Assembly (NCBI RefSeq): GCF_027853965.1
Contig: NZ_JAQGLB010000005.1
Span: forward strand, 248,001 to 312,000
Length of the DNA: 64,000 nucleotides
DNA from: Saccharopolyspora indica
GTDB taxonomy: Bacteria; Actinomycetota; Actinomycetes; Mycobacteriales; Pseudonocardiaceae
Reading direction: 5' to 3'
Shown here one piece after another: positions 16,906 through 25,860 of this stretch (positions within the stretch are counted from its first letter, which is position 1; every line of letters begins with the position of its first letter). The translations under genes were made by a program, and so were the position numbers. The notes below the pieces were generated by a model. It searched no databases. It saw only the letters and a list, made by a program, of their open reading frames with translations, and was not told where the DNA came from.

Positions 16906-17858
16906 ACCCGGTGCCCTACGACCCCGAGCTCGAACCGGGCCTGGCCGCCTTCCTCGAACTCGTCGAGCAGATCCCGCTGCGCGCGGAGACGATCCTGGCC
17001 AACCGCGCGCACTTCGACTCCGTCGTCCCGCCGGTCGAAGCCGCGATCGGCGACCGACCGGTGGACTTCGAGCACGTCACCGCCCCGGGCGTCGAGCTGA
17101 CCGTCCTGCGCCCGCGCGGCGGCACCAGCGGCGCGCCGGGCATCTGCGGCATCCACGGCGGCGGAATGGTGCTGGGCAACCGCGCCTTCGGAGCCGCCGG
17201 ACTGGTCGAGGACGTGCTGCGGTTCGGCGCCGTCGCGGTCACCGTCGAATACCGGCTCGCGCCGGAGCACCCCGCGCCCGCCGCCGCCGAGGACTGCTAC
17301 GCGGGCCTGTGCTGGTTCGCCGAGCACGCCGGTGAGCTCGGCGTGGACCCGGCGCGCATCCTGGTGAGCGGTTCGAGCGCAGGTGGCGGGCTGAGCGCGG
17401 CCGTGGCGCTGATGGCCCGCGACCGGGGTGGTCCCGCGCTCGTCGGGCAGCTGCTGGACTGCCCGATGCTCGACGACCGCAACGACACGGCCTCCAGCAG
17501 GCAGTACGACGGCATCGGCGCCTGGGACCGCAACAACAACGACACCGCCTGGAACGCGATCCTCGGCTCGCGGCGCGGCACCGACGCGGTCTCGCCGTAC
17601 GCGGCACCGGCGCGCGCGAGCGACCTGTCGGGCCTGCCTCCGGCGTTCATCTCGGTCGGCGCCGCGGAGGTCTTCCGCGACGAGGCCATCGACCACGCGA
17701 CGCGGATCTGGGCGACCGGCGGCCGCGCCGAACTGCACGTGTGGTCCGGCGGCTACCACGGCTTCGCCGGTTCGTCCCCGGCGGCCGAGGTGTCCCGGGC
17801 CGCGATGGCGGCGCGGGATTCCTGGCTGCGCCGGGTGTTCGGCGAACCGGGCGCATGA
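16902..17858 (+). CDS. HSL-type alpha/beta hydrolase (esterase), second of tandem pair
   Basis: The 318-residue product is closely related to its upstream neighbour: CGIHGGGMVLGN near residue 81, VEYRLAPEHP, elbow GSSAGGG near residue 158, an RAELHVWSGGYHGF segment with the catalytic histidine, and the same ending SWLRRV. Tandem duplication followed by divergence is the simplest explanation; the two may prefer different acyl groups of the same compound or different steps. Translation starts at an ATG overlapping the previous stop (ATGA). The gene converges on the nSTAND gene ending at 17878. Confidence 0.92.
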   Translation: MNPVPYDPELEPGLAAFLELVEQIPLRAETILANRAHFDSVVPPVEAAIGDRPVDFEHVTAPGVELTVLRPRGGTSGAPGICGIHGGGMVLGNRAFGAAGLVEDVLRFGAVAVTVEYRLAPEHPAPAAAEDCYAGLCWFAEHAGELGVDPARILVSGSSAGGGLSAAVALMARDRGGPALVGQLLDCPMLDDRNDTASSRQYDGIGAWDRNNNDTAWNAILGSRRGTDAVSPYAAPARASDLSGLPPAFISVGAAEVFRDEAIDHATRIWATGGRAELHVWSGGYHGFAGSSPAAEVSRAAMAARDSWLRRVFGEPGA

Positions 17859-17877
17859 GGGAACGTTGCGCCCCTGG

Positions 17878-20800
17878 TCAGCTCTCCCCGCAAGGTGGCG
17901 CGTACCCGAACGGGATGCTGCGCTCCTCCCACCGGTCTTCGGTGAGGACGTTGCGCGTGGTGGCGCAGATCCGCTGCTCGGCGACCTCGGCGTCGAGCCG
18001 CCACAGGCGCACTGTGCCGTCGTCGCTCGCACTGGCCAGCAGCGAACCGTCGTGGTTCAGCGCCACCGCCAAGACTCCGTCGTTGTGACCGGTCAGCGGC
18101 CCGACCAGCGGCTTCGGATGCACGAGATCGGAGACGTCCCACACCCTGACGGTGCCGTCCCTGCTCGCGCTGGCCAGGGTTCGGCCGTCCTCGCTCAGCG
18201 CCGTCGAGTTGATGGCGTTCGTGTGGCCTTCGACGGGATCCTGCGGCACCACCCTCGGGTCGGCCGGATCGCTCATGTCGAAGAGCCCGACTCGCAAGTA
18301 CTCGCCCGCCCCCGCCCGGACCAGCACTCGGCCGTCGGCGCTGAAGTGCACTGAACGAACCGAGCCCATGGACACGACGGGATCGCCCAGCGGCTTCGGA
18401 TCGGCGGGGTCGGAGACGTCCCACACCCGGGCCGTCTCATCGAGGCTTCCGCTGGCCAGCACGGTGCCGTCCGGGTTGAGGGCCACCGAGAGAACCCCGT
18501 CGGAATGCCCCGTCAACGGCTCACCGAGCGGGACCGGATCGGCGCGGTCCGACACGTCCCACAGGCGGATCGTCCGGTCGGAGCTCCCGGTTGCCAGCAG
18601 CGTGGCGTCCCGGTTCAGCGCCAGGCTCAGGTCGGTGCCGACGTGCCCGGTCTGCGCGGATCCGAGGAGTCTCGGGTGCGCGCGATCGGCGATGTTCCAC
18701 AGCTGGACCACGCCGTCGAGGCTTCCGGTGACCAGCATCGTGTTGTCCTGGCTGAGCGCGATCGAGAGCACTCTCGCGCGGTCGCCGCCCAGAACTCCGA
18801 GCGCCCTCGGATCGGCGGCGTCGGACACGTCCCACAGCCGGACGGCCCGGCCCTCGTTCGCGCTCGCCAGCGTTCGGCCATCGGAGCTCATGACCATCGA
18901 GTTGGCGGCCTGGGCGTCACCGACCAGCAACGCGCCGGGCAGGTTCCACAGGCGCGCCTCGGACCGGCTCGAACTTGCCAGCGCGCTGCCGTCCGGGGTG
19001 AACGCCAGGGAGTAGACCGAGCCGGTGTGACCGGTCAGCGGATCGTGCAGGAGGCTCGGGTGGGCGGGATCTGCGATGTTCCACAGCCGGACCGTCCCGT
19101 CGGAGGCACCGGTGGCCAGCGTCGACCCGTCGGGGCTCAACGCCACCGAGAGCAGACCTGCCGGGTGGTCCGGTTCCAGGAGTTCTCCGACGGGCCGGGG
19201 CCGTGAGCGGTCGGAGACGTCCCACAGCCGAGTCGTCGCGTCGTCGCTCACGGCGGCCAGCAGCCCGCCGTCCGGGCTCAGCACCGCGTCGGTGACCCGG
19301 CCGGCGCCCGTCAGCGGATCGGCGACGAGTCTCGGCGCGCTCCGGTCGGAGACGTCCCAGAGCCGGACCGTCCGGTCGAAGCTTCCGCTGACCAGCAGCG
19401 AACCGTCCTCGCTCAGCGCGAGCGAGTAGACGACCTCGCGGTGACCCGTCATCGGAACGCCCAGGGGTTTCGGGGCTTCGCGGTCCGAGATGTCCCACAG
19501 CCGGACCGTGCCGTCGCTGGCCCCGCTGGCCAGCAGCGAACCGCTCAGCGCCAGCGAGTAGACGGAACCCGAATGCGCCAGCGGAGCTCCGATCCGTTTC
19601 GGGCCGGCGGGATCGGTGACGTCCCACAGCTGCACCTCTCCGTCGCCGCTCCCGCTGGCCAGCAGCGCGCCATCCGCGCTGAACACCACGGACAGCGCGT
19701 TGCCGCGGTGCTCCAGCGGCGGACCGAGCTCCACCGGTGCGCTGCGGTCGGAGGCGTCCCACAGCTGAACGGTGCCCTCCCAGCTCGCACTGGCCAGCAC
19801 CGTGCCGTCCGGGCTCCAGGCCACCGAGTGCACGTCGCCGAACTGCCGCATCGGCGTGGCCAGCGGGGTGTTCGCGGTGTTGATCAGATCCGTCCGGACA
19901 CCGAGGTCGTCAGGGCGCATGTCGTGCGCGACGAGGTGCAGCTGGGCGGCCATGGACACGTCGGTGCCGTGGAGCTGACCGGCTTGGGCGGCGATCTGCT
20001 GAAAGAGAGCGGCGTCGCGCTGCCCGAAGGCGTAGACGGCGGCCACCGACGGCAGCACCAGGACCAGCACGGCCAGCACCACCGCGATGCCGCGACGGCC
20101 TCGTGCCGCCGCGCGGGAGGCGGCGAGGAACTCCATCGCGACCGCACCGAGTTCGCCCCGGTGCTCCGCGCTCCACGCCCGGGCGTTGTCGAGGCGGCGC
20201 CCGCGGAACAGCCGGGCGGTGTCGCGCTCGTGGCGGGACCAGGCGGCGGCGGCTTCTTCCAGGTCTTGACGGGTGAGGTCGTCGGAGCGTTCCTGGCTCA
20301 TCCACTCCCGCAGGCGCGGCCAGGCCCGCAGGAGCGCCTCGTGGGTGATCTCCACGGTGTGCTGCCCCTGGGTGAGCAGGCGGTCCCGGGTGAACGCCTC
20401 CAGGACGGCTCGCGCCGTCGGCCGGTCCGGGCTGTCGCGGACCAGCGCCGCTTGGGAGACCCGGCGCCGGGCGTCGTCCGCGGCGTCGCCGATGCTGACC
20501 AGCCTCAGGAACAGGCCTTTCGCGGTGCGCTGCTGCTCGGGCGAGAGCTTGAGGCCGGTGAAGGTCCGCTCCGCGGTTTTCGCCACCGCGCCCTGGATTC
20601 CACCGGTGTTGCGGTAGGCCTGCACGGTCAGCGTGCGGCCGTGCCGTTCGCGCCACGTGCCCCGCATCGCGTGCGCCAGCAGCGGAAGTCTCCCGGCTTC
20701 GTAGGCGGCATCGAAGTCGTCCACGCCGAGATCGCGCAGCAGCACGTCGACGAGCCCGTCCTCGATCCGCAGCCCGGCCCGTTGAGCGGGGTTCACGATC

Positions 20801-21615
20801 GCCGCCCGCAGTTCCGCCGCCGACATCGGCCCGACGACGATCTGGCCGTCCTCCAGCGCTTCTCGCAGCTCGGGAAGACCAGCGCATTGCGCGTAGAAGT
20901 CCGCCCGGAGGCCGTACACGACCAACGCCGCCGGTTCTCGCCCGGCCGGGCCCTGAGCGCTGAGCTTGGCCAGCACGTCCAGGAACGCACGTCGTTGCCA
21001 GCCCTCGGTGCACATCGTGAAGAGCTCTTCGAGCTGATCCACGATCACGACCACTCGACCCGCCTGGCCGCCGTCGGCCGCCGAGAGCCCGCGCAGGCCT
21101 GCTCGCAGGTCTTCCGCGAACTGCTCGGGATCGGACATCCTGCGGTGCACGTCGATCACGTGCTCGTCGTTCACCGAGGCGATCGCCGCCGCCAGCGCCT
21201 CGACCGGTTTCGCACCGGGCGTGAACAGCAATCCCGGCCACCGCGCCGAACCGGGCAGCGATCCCTGTTCGAGCCGGGGCACCAGACCTGCTTGCAGCAG
21301 CGACGACTTGCCCGCTCCCGAAGGTGCGACCAGCACCAGCGGGCTGCCGCCGGTGCGCAGGCGCTGGTCCAACCGGTCCAGCACGCTCGCCACGAGCTCG
21401 TCCCGCCCGAAGAACCACTCGGCCTGATCCGGGCGGAACGCCGACATGCCCGTCGGGTACGGGCACACCTCGGTCACCGCACCGGTTTCCGCCCGGCGGG
21501 TGCCGGCCCCGAAGTGCAGGTGCGTCTCGAAGTGCTGGTCGCCGCCCGCCTGGAAGACCGCCGCGGAACCGGATGCGTGCGCGATCTGGTGGACGTCGGG
21601 GTCGTCGGGCGGCAT
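17878..21615 (-). CDS. nSTAND1-type NTPase with 14 WD40 repeats
   Basis: The 1245-residue protein begins with a short segment (VHQIAHASGSAAVFQAGGDQHFE) of a type often found at the front of actinobacterial STAND proteins, then CPYPTGMSAF and FFGRDEL, Walker A APSGAGKSS near residue 97, Walker B VVVIVDQLEELF near residue 190, and a winged-helix-like region. A membrane helix follows at about 505-530 (AVVLAVLVLVLPSVAAVYAF). Residues 588-1210 hold 14 WD40 blades, most ending LWDVSD, enough for two seven-bladed propellers. STAND proteins are nucleotide-driven sensors or scaffolds. I prefer the ATG at 21615, four bases after a 34-codon ORF; a GTG at 21657 would add 14 residues. No effector domain is visible. 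Confidence 0.85.
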   Translation of the reverse strand: MPPDDPDVHQIAHASGSAAVFQAGGDQHFETHLHFGAGTRRAETGAVTEVCPYPTGMSAFRPDQAEWFFGRDELVASVLDRLDQRLRTGGSPLVLVAPSGAGKSSLLQAGLVPRLEQGSLPGSARWPGLLFTPGAKPVEALAAAIASVNDEHVIDVHRRMSDPEQFAEDLRAGLRGLSAADGGQAGRVVVIVDQLEELFTMCTEGWQRRAFLDVLAKLSAQGPAGREPAALVVYGLRADFYAQCAGLPELREALEDGQIVVGPMSAAELRAAIVNPAQRAGLRIEDGLVDVLLRDLGVDDFDAAYEAGRLPLLAHAMRGTWRERHGRTLTVQAYRNTGGIQGAVAKTAERTFTGLKLSPEQQRTAKGLFLRLVSIGDAADDARRRVSQAALVRDSPDRPTARAVLEAFTRDRLLTQGQHTVEITHEALLRAWPRLREWMSQERSDDLTRQDLEEAAAAWSRHERDTARLFRGRRLDNARAWSAEHRGELGAVAMEFLAASRAAARGRRGIAVVLAVLVLVLPSVAAVYAFGQRDAALFQQIAAQAGQLHGTDVSMAAQLHLVAHDMRPDDLGVRTDLINTANTPLATPMRQFGDVHSVAWSPDGTVLASASWEGTVQLWDASDRSAPVELGPPLEHRGNALSVVFSADGALLASGSGDGEVQLWDVTDPAGPKRIGAPLAHSGSVYSLALSGSLLASGASDGTVRLWDISDREAPKPLGVPMTGHREVVYSLALSEDGSLLVSGSFDRTVRLWDVSDRSAPRLVADPLTGAGRVTDAVLSPDGGLLAAVSDDATTRLWDVSDRSRPRPVGELLEPDHPAGLLSVALSPDGSTLATGASDGTVRLWNIADPAHPSLLHDPLTGHTGSVYSLAFTPDGSALASSSRSEARLWNLPGALLVGDAQAANSMVMSSDGRTLASANEGRAVRLWDVSDAADPRALGVLGGDRARVLSIALSQDNTMLVTGSLDGVVQLWNIADRAHPRLLGSAQTGHVGTDLSLALNRDATLLATGSSDRTIRLWDVSDRADPVPLGEPLTGHSDGVLSVALNPDGTVLASGSLDETARVWDVSDPADPKPLGDPVVSMGSVRSVHFSADGRVLVRAGAGEYLRVGLFDMSDPADPRVVPQDPVEGHTNAINSTALSEDGRTLASASRDGTVRVWDVSDLVHPKPLVGPLTGHNDGVLAVALNHDGSLLASASDDGTVRLWRLDAEVAEQRICATTRNVLTEDRWEERSIPFGYAPPCGES

Positions 21616-21619
21616 CCCG

Positions 21620-21724
21620 CTACCGCTCGCCGCCGAAGGTGATGTGCTGGTCGCCACCTGTCGTCATCACGTCCACCAGGGTGTTCGCCGCCGTCGAAAC
21701 CGGTGCCGCCACTTCAGGTTCCAC
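21620..21724 (-). CDS. Possible 34-residue protein upstream of the nSTAND gene
   Basis: A short frame starts with GTG at 21724 behind GAGGAG (five bases spacing) and stops at 21620, four bases before the nSTAND ATG. Its product begins MEPEVAAPVSTAANTLVDV and ends with TGGDQHITFGGER. The GGDQH motif and the following aromatic-Gly-Gly pattern recur in the nSTAND N-terminus (AGGDQHFE and HFGAG). The RBS, the tight spacing and the shared motif suggest a real, translationally coupled peptide that might pair with the NTPase; it could also be a decayed 5' end of the larger gene. Confidence 0.45.
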   Translation of the reverse strand: MEPEVAAPVSTAANTLVDVMTTGGDQHITFGGER

Positions 21725-21973
21725 GCGAACTCCTCGCAGCCGGGTGGGAACGCCTCACCACGGTATCCCGGTCATCGCGACTTCCGGGCCCGCATCGGAG
21801 TGATTGCGCCGAGGGGAGCATCGCCGGTCGACCCGCGCGGGAACTCCAGCGAGGAGCCCAGCGGCGCACGGGCCGGCCACGTGCTTTCCCGAGGGGGAAT
21901 GCGGGAAGCACGCGGCCAGCGTTCCCATCCTACCTGTCGTTCGGACGCACCCGGTTGCCCCGCTCGGCCCCCG

Positions 21974-23650
21974 TCATTCGGTTGGTGCGCTTGAGGATTC
22001 CGGCCGCCGGAAGACCCGGCGACCGGCGAACCAGGTCTCCGCGGCGGTGGTGGCGGCGAGCTCGTGCACCGGATGCTCGAAGGGGTTGCGGTCGAGGACG
22101 ACGAAGTCCGCCGACTTGCCCGGCAGCAGCGAACCGGTCACCCCGCCCAGGCCCATCGCCCGCGCGCCGTTGATGGTGAACACCTCGATCGCCTCGGCCG
22201 GTGACAGCGCCTGCTCCGGCCACAGCGAACCGGCGTGGGCGCCGCTGGGGTCCTGCCTGGTCACCAGGCCCTGGATGCCCTCCCACGCGTTCGGCGAGGT
22301 GCTCACCGGCCAGTCCGATCCGCCCGCGACCAGCGCGCCGGAGTCCAGCAGCGCCCGGTTGGGCTGCATCCGCCCGGCCAGCTCCGCCGGGCGCACCTCG
22401 GCGATGGCCGCCGGGATCACCCCGGGGAACCACAGGAACGGCGAGATGTCGGCGATGACGTCGAGCTCGGCGAAGCGCGGCAGGTCCTGCGGGTGCACGA
22501 ACTGGCCGTGCGCGATCTGGAACCGGCTCGACCGGTTGCCCTCCGCGCGGATCTGCGCCACCGCGTCCAGCGTCGCGCGCACCGAAGCGTCCCCGGTGCA
22601 GTGGATCTTCGCCGACAGGCCCGCCCCGGCCACCGACCGCAGCCAGCCGAGGAGCTCCTCCGGCGGCATGCTCAGCTCGCCGTGGTGGTGCGCGCCGTGC
22701 GCGTGGTCGGGCAGGTAGGGGTCGAGGAACGCGGCGGTGCGCGTCGGCGGCACCCCGTCGAGGAAGATCTTGACGAAGTCCGGCCGGTGGTGCGCGCTGC
22801 GGTAGCGCTCCCCCTCGGCCAGCAGGTCCGCACCGATCGGGGCGAACCCGAAGATCGGATCGTTGATCAGCATCGAGCTGACCACCCACGCGCTGAGCTC
22901 GCCGTCGCCGTCCAGCTCGTGCAACGCCCGCATGACCTCCCGCGATGCACCGGCGTCCTGGAACGCGGTGATGCCGTAGGAGTTCAGCACCTCCACGGCC
23001 CGCCGCGAGGCGCGGCGGTGCTGTTCGGCCGTCGGCGCCGCCGCGTCGTGCACGGCCTGCGCGGCGGCGATGCCCGCGCGCTCCAGCAACAATCCGGTCG
23101 GCCGACCGGTGTCCTGGTCGCGCACGATCACGCCGCCTGCCGGGTCCGCGCTGTCCGCGCCGATCCCGGCCAGCCGCAGGGCCCGCGAGTTCGCCCACCG
23201 GTTGTGGTGGCTGTCGTCCGACAGCAGCACCGGCCTGCCGCACGACGCATCGTCGAGCGCCCGCAACGCCGCCTCGCGGGAGAGCTCGCCGACCAGGTGC
23301 GATCCCCACGATCCGCCGGTCACCCACTCGTCGGGCCCCGCCGAACGAGCCCGCTCGGCGACGGCGGCGAGCACCTGCGCCAGGTCCGCCGCCGGGTCCA
23401 CCGAGAGCTCGAAGAGCTCGGCCATCCCGGCCAGCACGTGGTGGTTGTGCACGTCGACCAGCCCGGGCATGACGAAGGCACCGCCGAGGTCGACCACCGC
23501 CGTGCCGTCCCCGCCGTGGCGGGCGACCTCGTCGCGGTCGCCGACCGCCAGCAGCTTGCCGCCCGCGATCGCCAGGTCCGTCGCCCACGGCCGCCCGGAG
23601 TCCACTGTGTACACGGTGGCACCGGTCAGGATCAGCTCTGCGGTGTCCAT
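21974..23650 (-). CDS. YtcJ-type amidohydrolase
   Basis: This 558-residue metal-dependent hydrolase has the HxH ligand pair in GLVDVHNHHVLAG near residue 66, a lysine in VKIFLDGVPP, histidines in KIHCTGD and IAHGQFVHP, and the final Asp in GGSDWPVS. It fits the YtcJ/exoenzyme-regulatory AepA-like group, whose members hydrolyse amides or related C-N bonds. It is longer than, and only distantly related to, the amidohydrolase at 13528. The ATG at 23650 is preceded by GAGGAGG. The gene lies nine bases behind the MoaF-like gene and is likely co-transcribed with it. The 250 bases between its end and the small ORF at 21724 show no gene. Confidence 0.9.
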   Translation of the reverse strand: MDTAELILTGATVYTVDSGRPWATDLAIAGGKLLAVGDRDEVARHGGDGTAVVDLGGAFVMPGLVDVHNHHVLAGMAELFELSVDPAADLAQVLAAVAERARSAGPDEWVTGGSWGSHLVGELSREAALRALDDASCGRPVLLSDDSHHNRWANSRALRLAGIGADSADPAGGVIVRDQDTGRPTGLLLERAGIAAAQAVHDAAAPTAEQHRRASRRAVEVLNSYGITAFQDAGASREVMRALHELDGDGELSAWVVSSMLINDPIFGFAPIGADLLAEGERYRSAHHRPDFVKIFLDGVPPTRTAAFLDPYLPDHAHGAHHHGELSMPPEELLGWLRSVAGAGLSAKIHCTGDASVRATLDAVAQIRAEGNRSSRFQIAHGQFVHPQDLPRFAELDVIADISPFLWFPGVIPAAIAEVRPAELAGRMQPNRALLDSGALVAGGSDWPVSTSPNAWEGIQGLVTRQDPSGAHAGSLWPEQALSPAEAIEVFTINGARAMGLGGVTGSLLPGKSADFVVLDRNPFEHPVHELAATTAAETWFAGRRVFRRPESSSAPTE

Positions 23651-23659
23651 GACGCCTCC

Positions 23660-24469
23660 TCAGCGGGCGGGGTCGTACTCGGCCGGGTGCGCGGTGGCGC
23701 TCAGGAGACGGCCGTGCGCGCCGAAGGTGAAGTGGGTGGTGGCCGAGCCGGACTCGTCGAGCCCGAAGAGCGCGCCGTGCGAGCGGATGTTGCGGGCGTC
23801 CCGGTGGTCGGCCACGGTGACCGCCGCGCACGGGATCACCTTCTCCCGCCAGGCGAACACGTGGATCCCCGGGCGCAGCTGGTAGGTGGTGTGCTCGTCG
23901 GTGTCGGCGAGACCGCGCTCCGGACCGGCCAGGCAGTGCCAGGTGTACCAGTGCGGGCTCAGGTAGACGTGCTCGTAGGCGTGCTGCTCGCTGTACACCC
24001 ACATCACCCGACGCCCCAGCAGGCTCGTCGTCGGCGCCGGTGCGGTGCCGGTGACCTCCACGCCGTCGATGACACCGGGCATGAACCCCTGCGACACCCG
24101 CGGCGCGCTGTCGCCGATGATGCTCACCACGCTCAGCGCGTGACCGCTGCGCAGGTCCAGCAGCAGCGAAACCGCGTCCTGCGGGCGGGAGCCGGTGTGG
24201 AACTGCGCGTAGTACAGCTGCTCGTCGACCTCGAAGGCCTCGTAGCGGTCCGCGCCGCGCGCGTTGCCGTGCGGGTCGCCTTCGGCCGCGACGTAGTCCC
24301 AGCGCACCTCGTCGCGGGTGAACTGGTGCTCGACGCGCGATCCGTTGGCGTTGACCAGGGTGATCGTGCGGTCGGCCAGCGCAGTGGAGACCGGGCCCTT
24401 GTTGGCGTCGAAGCCGTCGGCGAGCTCGTTGAGCGGCGGCCAGGTGGAGGTGTCGGAAAGCGTGGTCAT
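23660..24469 (-). CDS. MoaF-related protein
   Basis: The 269-residue product resembles the MoaF family: an N-terminal beta-rich part with RTITLVNANGSRVEHQFT and a C-terminal part with VYSEQHAYEHVYLS and WHCLAGPERGLADTD. MoaF was named from a molybdenum cofactor context, but the biochemical role is not settled; related proteins often sit in catabolic clusters next to transporters and amidohydrolases, as here. I use the ATG at 24469 because GAGGA precedes it; the frame upstream is arginine-rich and unlike the family. It is divergent from the MFS gene at 24691 across 221 bases with no recognisable operator. Confidence 0.8.
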   Translation of the reverse strand: MTTLSDTSTWPPLNELADGFDANKGPVSTALADRTITLVNANGSRVEHQFTRDEVRWDYVAAEGDPHGNARGADRYEAFEVDEQLYYAQFHTGSRPQDAVSLLLDLRSGHALSVVSIIGDSAPRVSQGFMPGVIDGVEVTGTAPAPTTSLLGRRVMWVYSEQHAYEHVYLSPHWYTWHCLAGPERGLADTDEHTTYQLRPGIHVFAWREKVIPCAAVTVADHRDARNIRSHGALFGLDESGSATTHFTFGAHGRLLSATAHPAEYDPAR

Positions 24470-24690
24470 CGATTCGTCCTCGGCGATCTCCGGGGGCGGG
24501 ACGGGCACGACCATCCCGCCGCGGGCACGGCGGTGTCTTGTCCCGCGCTGCACCGTCCTTGTCGGTCCGTGCACGCGTCCCGGCCGATCGGCTGCCGCGG
24601 CGCCGGGACCGCGCGATGCTGCAGGCCGCGACTCGACGCTCGCGAGCGTCCCCTGTGGACGATCAACTCCGACGAGGAATGGGGTCCGCC

Positions 24691-25818
24691 ATGGCCGCCA
24701 CCTCCGATCGCGCCGCGGGCACCTTCATCGGTGTCTACAGCGCGGTGCTCTACACCGTGCTGCTGACCGCCCCGGTGATCGGCGGCGCGCTGACCGCGCA
24801 GTTCGACCTGACCCCGGGCGAGCTCGGCGGCCTGTTCTCGCTCGAACTCGGCGCCTTCAGCCTCGCCACCCTGCCCGCCTACCTGTGGCTGGGCCGCATC
24901 GACCCGCGCACCGCGACCTACGCCTGCACCGCGGTGTTCATCGCGGGCAACGTCGTCTCCGGACTGCTGGAGAGCTTCCCGCTGCTGGTCGCGGTGCGGG
25001 TGATCACCTCGCTGGCGGCGGGTTCGATCACGATCGTGCTGCTCACCCTCAGCGCCCGCACCGCCAACCCCGGGCGCGCCTTCGGCATCTTCGTGGTGAG
25101 CCAGCTGGCGATGGGCGCGCTGTTCCTCGCGGTGTTCCCGGTCGTCTTCGCCGGTGCCCCGGTCGCGGCGGTGTACTGGACGATGGCCGTGCTCGGCGTG
25201 CTGTGCCTGCCGGTGGTGCGCCTGCTGCGCGGCGGCCTGAGCGCGCCGGAAGCCACCGGCCGCCGCACGCCGAGCGCCAGGTTCGCGCTGGGCCTGGCCG
25301 GGATCTTCCTGTTCTACATAGCGCTGAGCGGCGTGTGGACGTTCATGGCCGGGATCTCCTCGGCGGCGGGCACCGACCTCTCCGACACCAGCGTGGTGCT
25401 GTCGGTGGCGACGGTGGCGGGCATCGGATCCGCGCTGATCGCCACGCTCATCGGAGACAGCCCGCGCCGCCGCACCTACCTGCTCTCCGGCTACGCGGCG
25501 CTGACCGCGAGCATCGCGCTGCTGCTCGGCGCTCCCGGCCTGGTCCGCTTCGCGGTGGCCGCGGTGGTCTTCAAGTTCGCCTGGACGTTCCTGCTGCCGA
25601 ACCTGCTGACCGCGCTCGCCGACCTGAGCAGCGGAACCCAGGTCATGAACAGCACGAACCTGATGATCGGCGGCGGCTTCGCGATCGGCCCGTACCTGGC
25701 GGGAGTGCTGGTCGACGCGACCGGCGGCCACACCACGATGCTCGCGGTCTCCCTCGCCGCGGTCCTGCTCTCCACCACCTGCGCGGCGATCATCTCGCGG
25801 CCGAGTCAACTGCCGTGA
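24691..25818 (+). CDS. MFS transporter
   Basis: The 375-residue protein has about 12 hydrophobic helices and an MFS layout, starting with GTFIGVYSAVLYTVLLTAPVIG and containing SARTANPGRAFGIFVVSQL in the position of the motif before helix 5. It lacks a strong RxGRR motif between helices 2 and 3 (GRIDPRT instead). A carrier for the compound handled by the neighbouring MoaF-like protein and amidohydrolase is the reasonable guess. An ATG four codons upstream sits on top of GAGGA, so the ATG at 24691 is preferred. The stop codon lies inside a large hairpin shared with the convergent AraC gene. Confidence 0.87.
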   Translation: MAATSDRAAGTFIGVYSAVLYTVLLTAPVIGGALTAQFDLTPGELGGLFSLELGAFSLATLPAYLWLGRIDPRTATYACTAVFIAGNVVSGLLESFPLLVAVRVITSLAAGSITIVLLTLSARTANPGRAFGIFVVSQLAMGALFLAVFPVVFAGAPVAAVYWTMAVLGVLCLPVVRLLRGGLSAPEATGRRTPSARFALGLAGIFLFYIALSGVWTFMAGISSAAGTDLSDTSVVLSVATVAGIGSALIATLIGDSPRRRTYLLSGYAALTASIALLLGAPGLVRFAVAAVVFKFAWTFLLPNLLTALADLSSGTQVMNSTNLMIGGGFAIGPYLAGVLVDATGGHTTMLAVSLAAVLLSTTCAAIISRPSQLP

Positions 25819-25860
25819 GCGCTTCGGGGTGTCATAGCGCCCCGAAACGCTCACGGCAGT
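25809..25860. terminator. Bidirectional hairpin between convergent genes (CTATGA-loop family, copy 2)
   Basis: A 21-bp stem with one mismatch and a ten-base loop (CGCTATGACA on the minus strand) contains both stop codons, that of the MFS gene in the left arm and that of the AraC gene in the loop. It can terminate both transcripts. The core is shared with hairpins at 10710 and 63734. Confidence 0.65.

Noticed and set aside
17878-21615. Calling the nSTAND protein an Avs-type antiphage system
   Set aside because: It lacks a nuclease, protease or other effector domain and has WD40 blades instead of the TPR sensor of Avs; only the NTPase class is shared.
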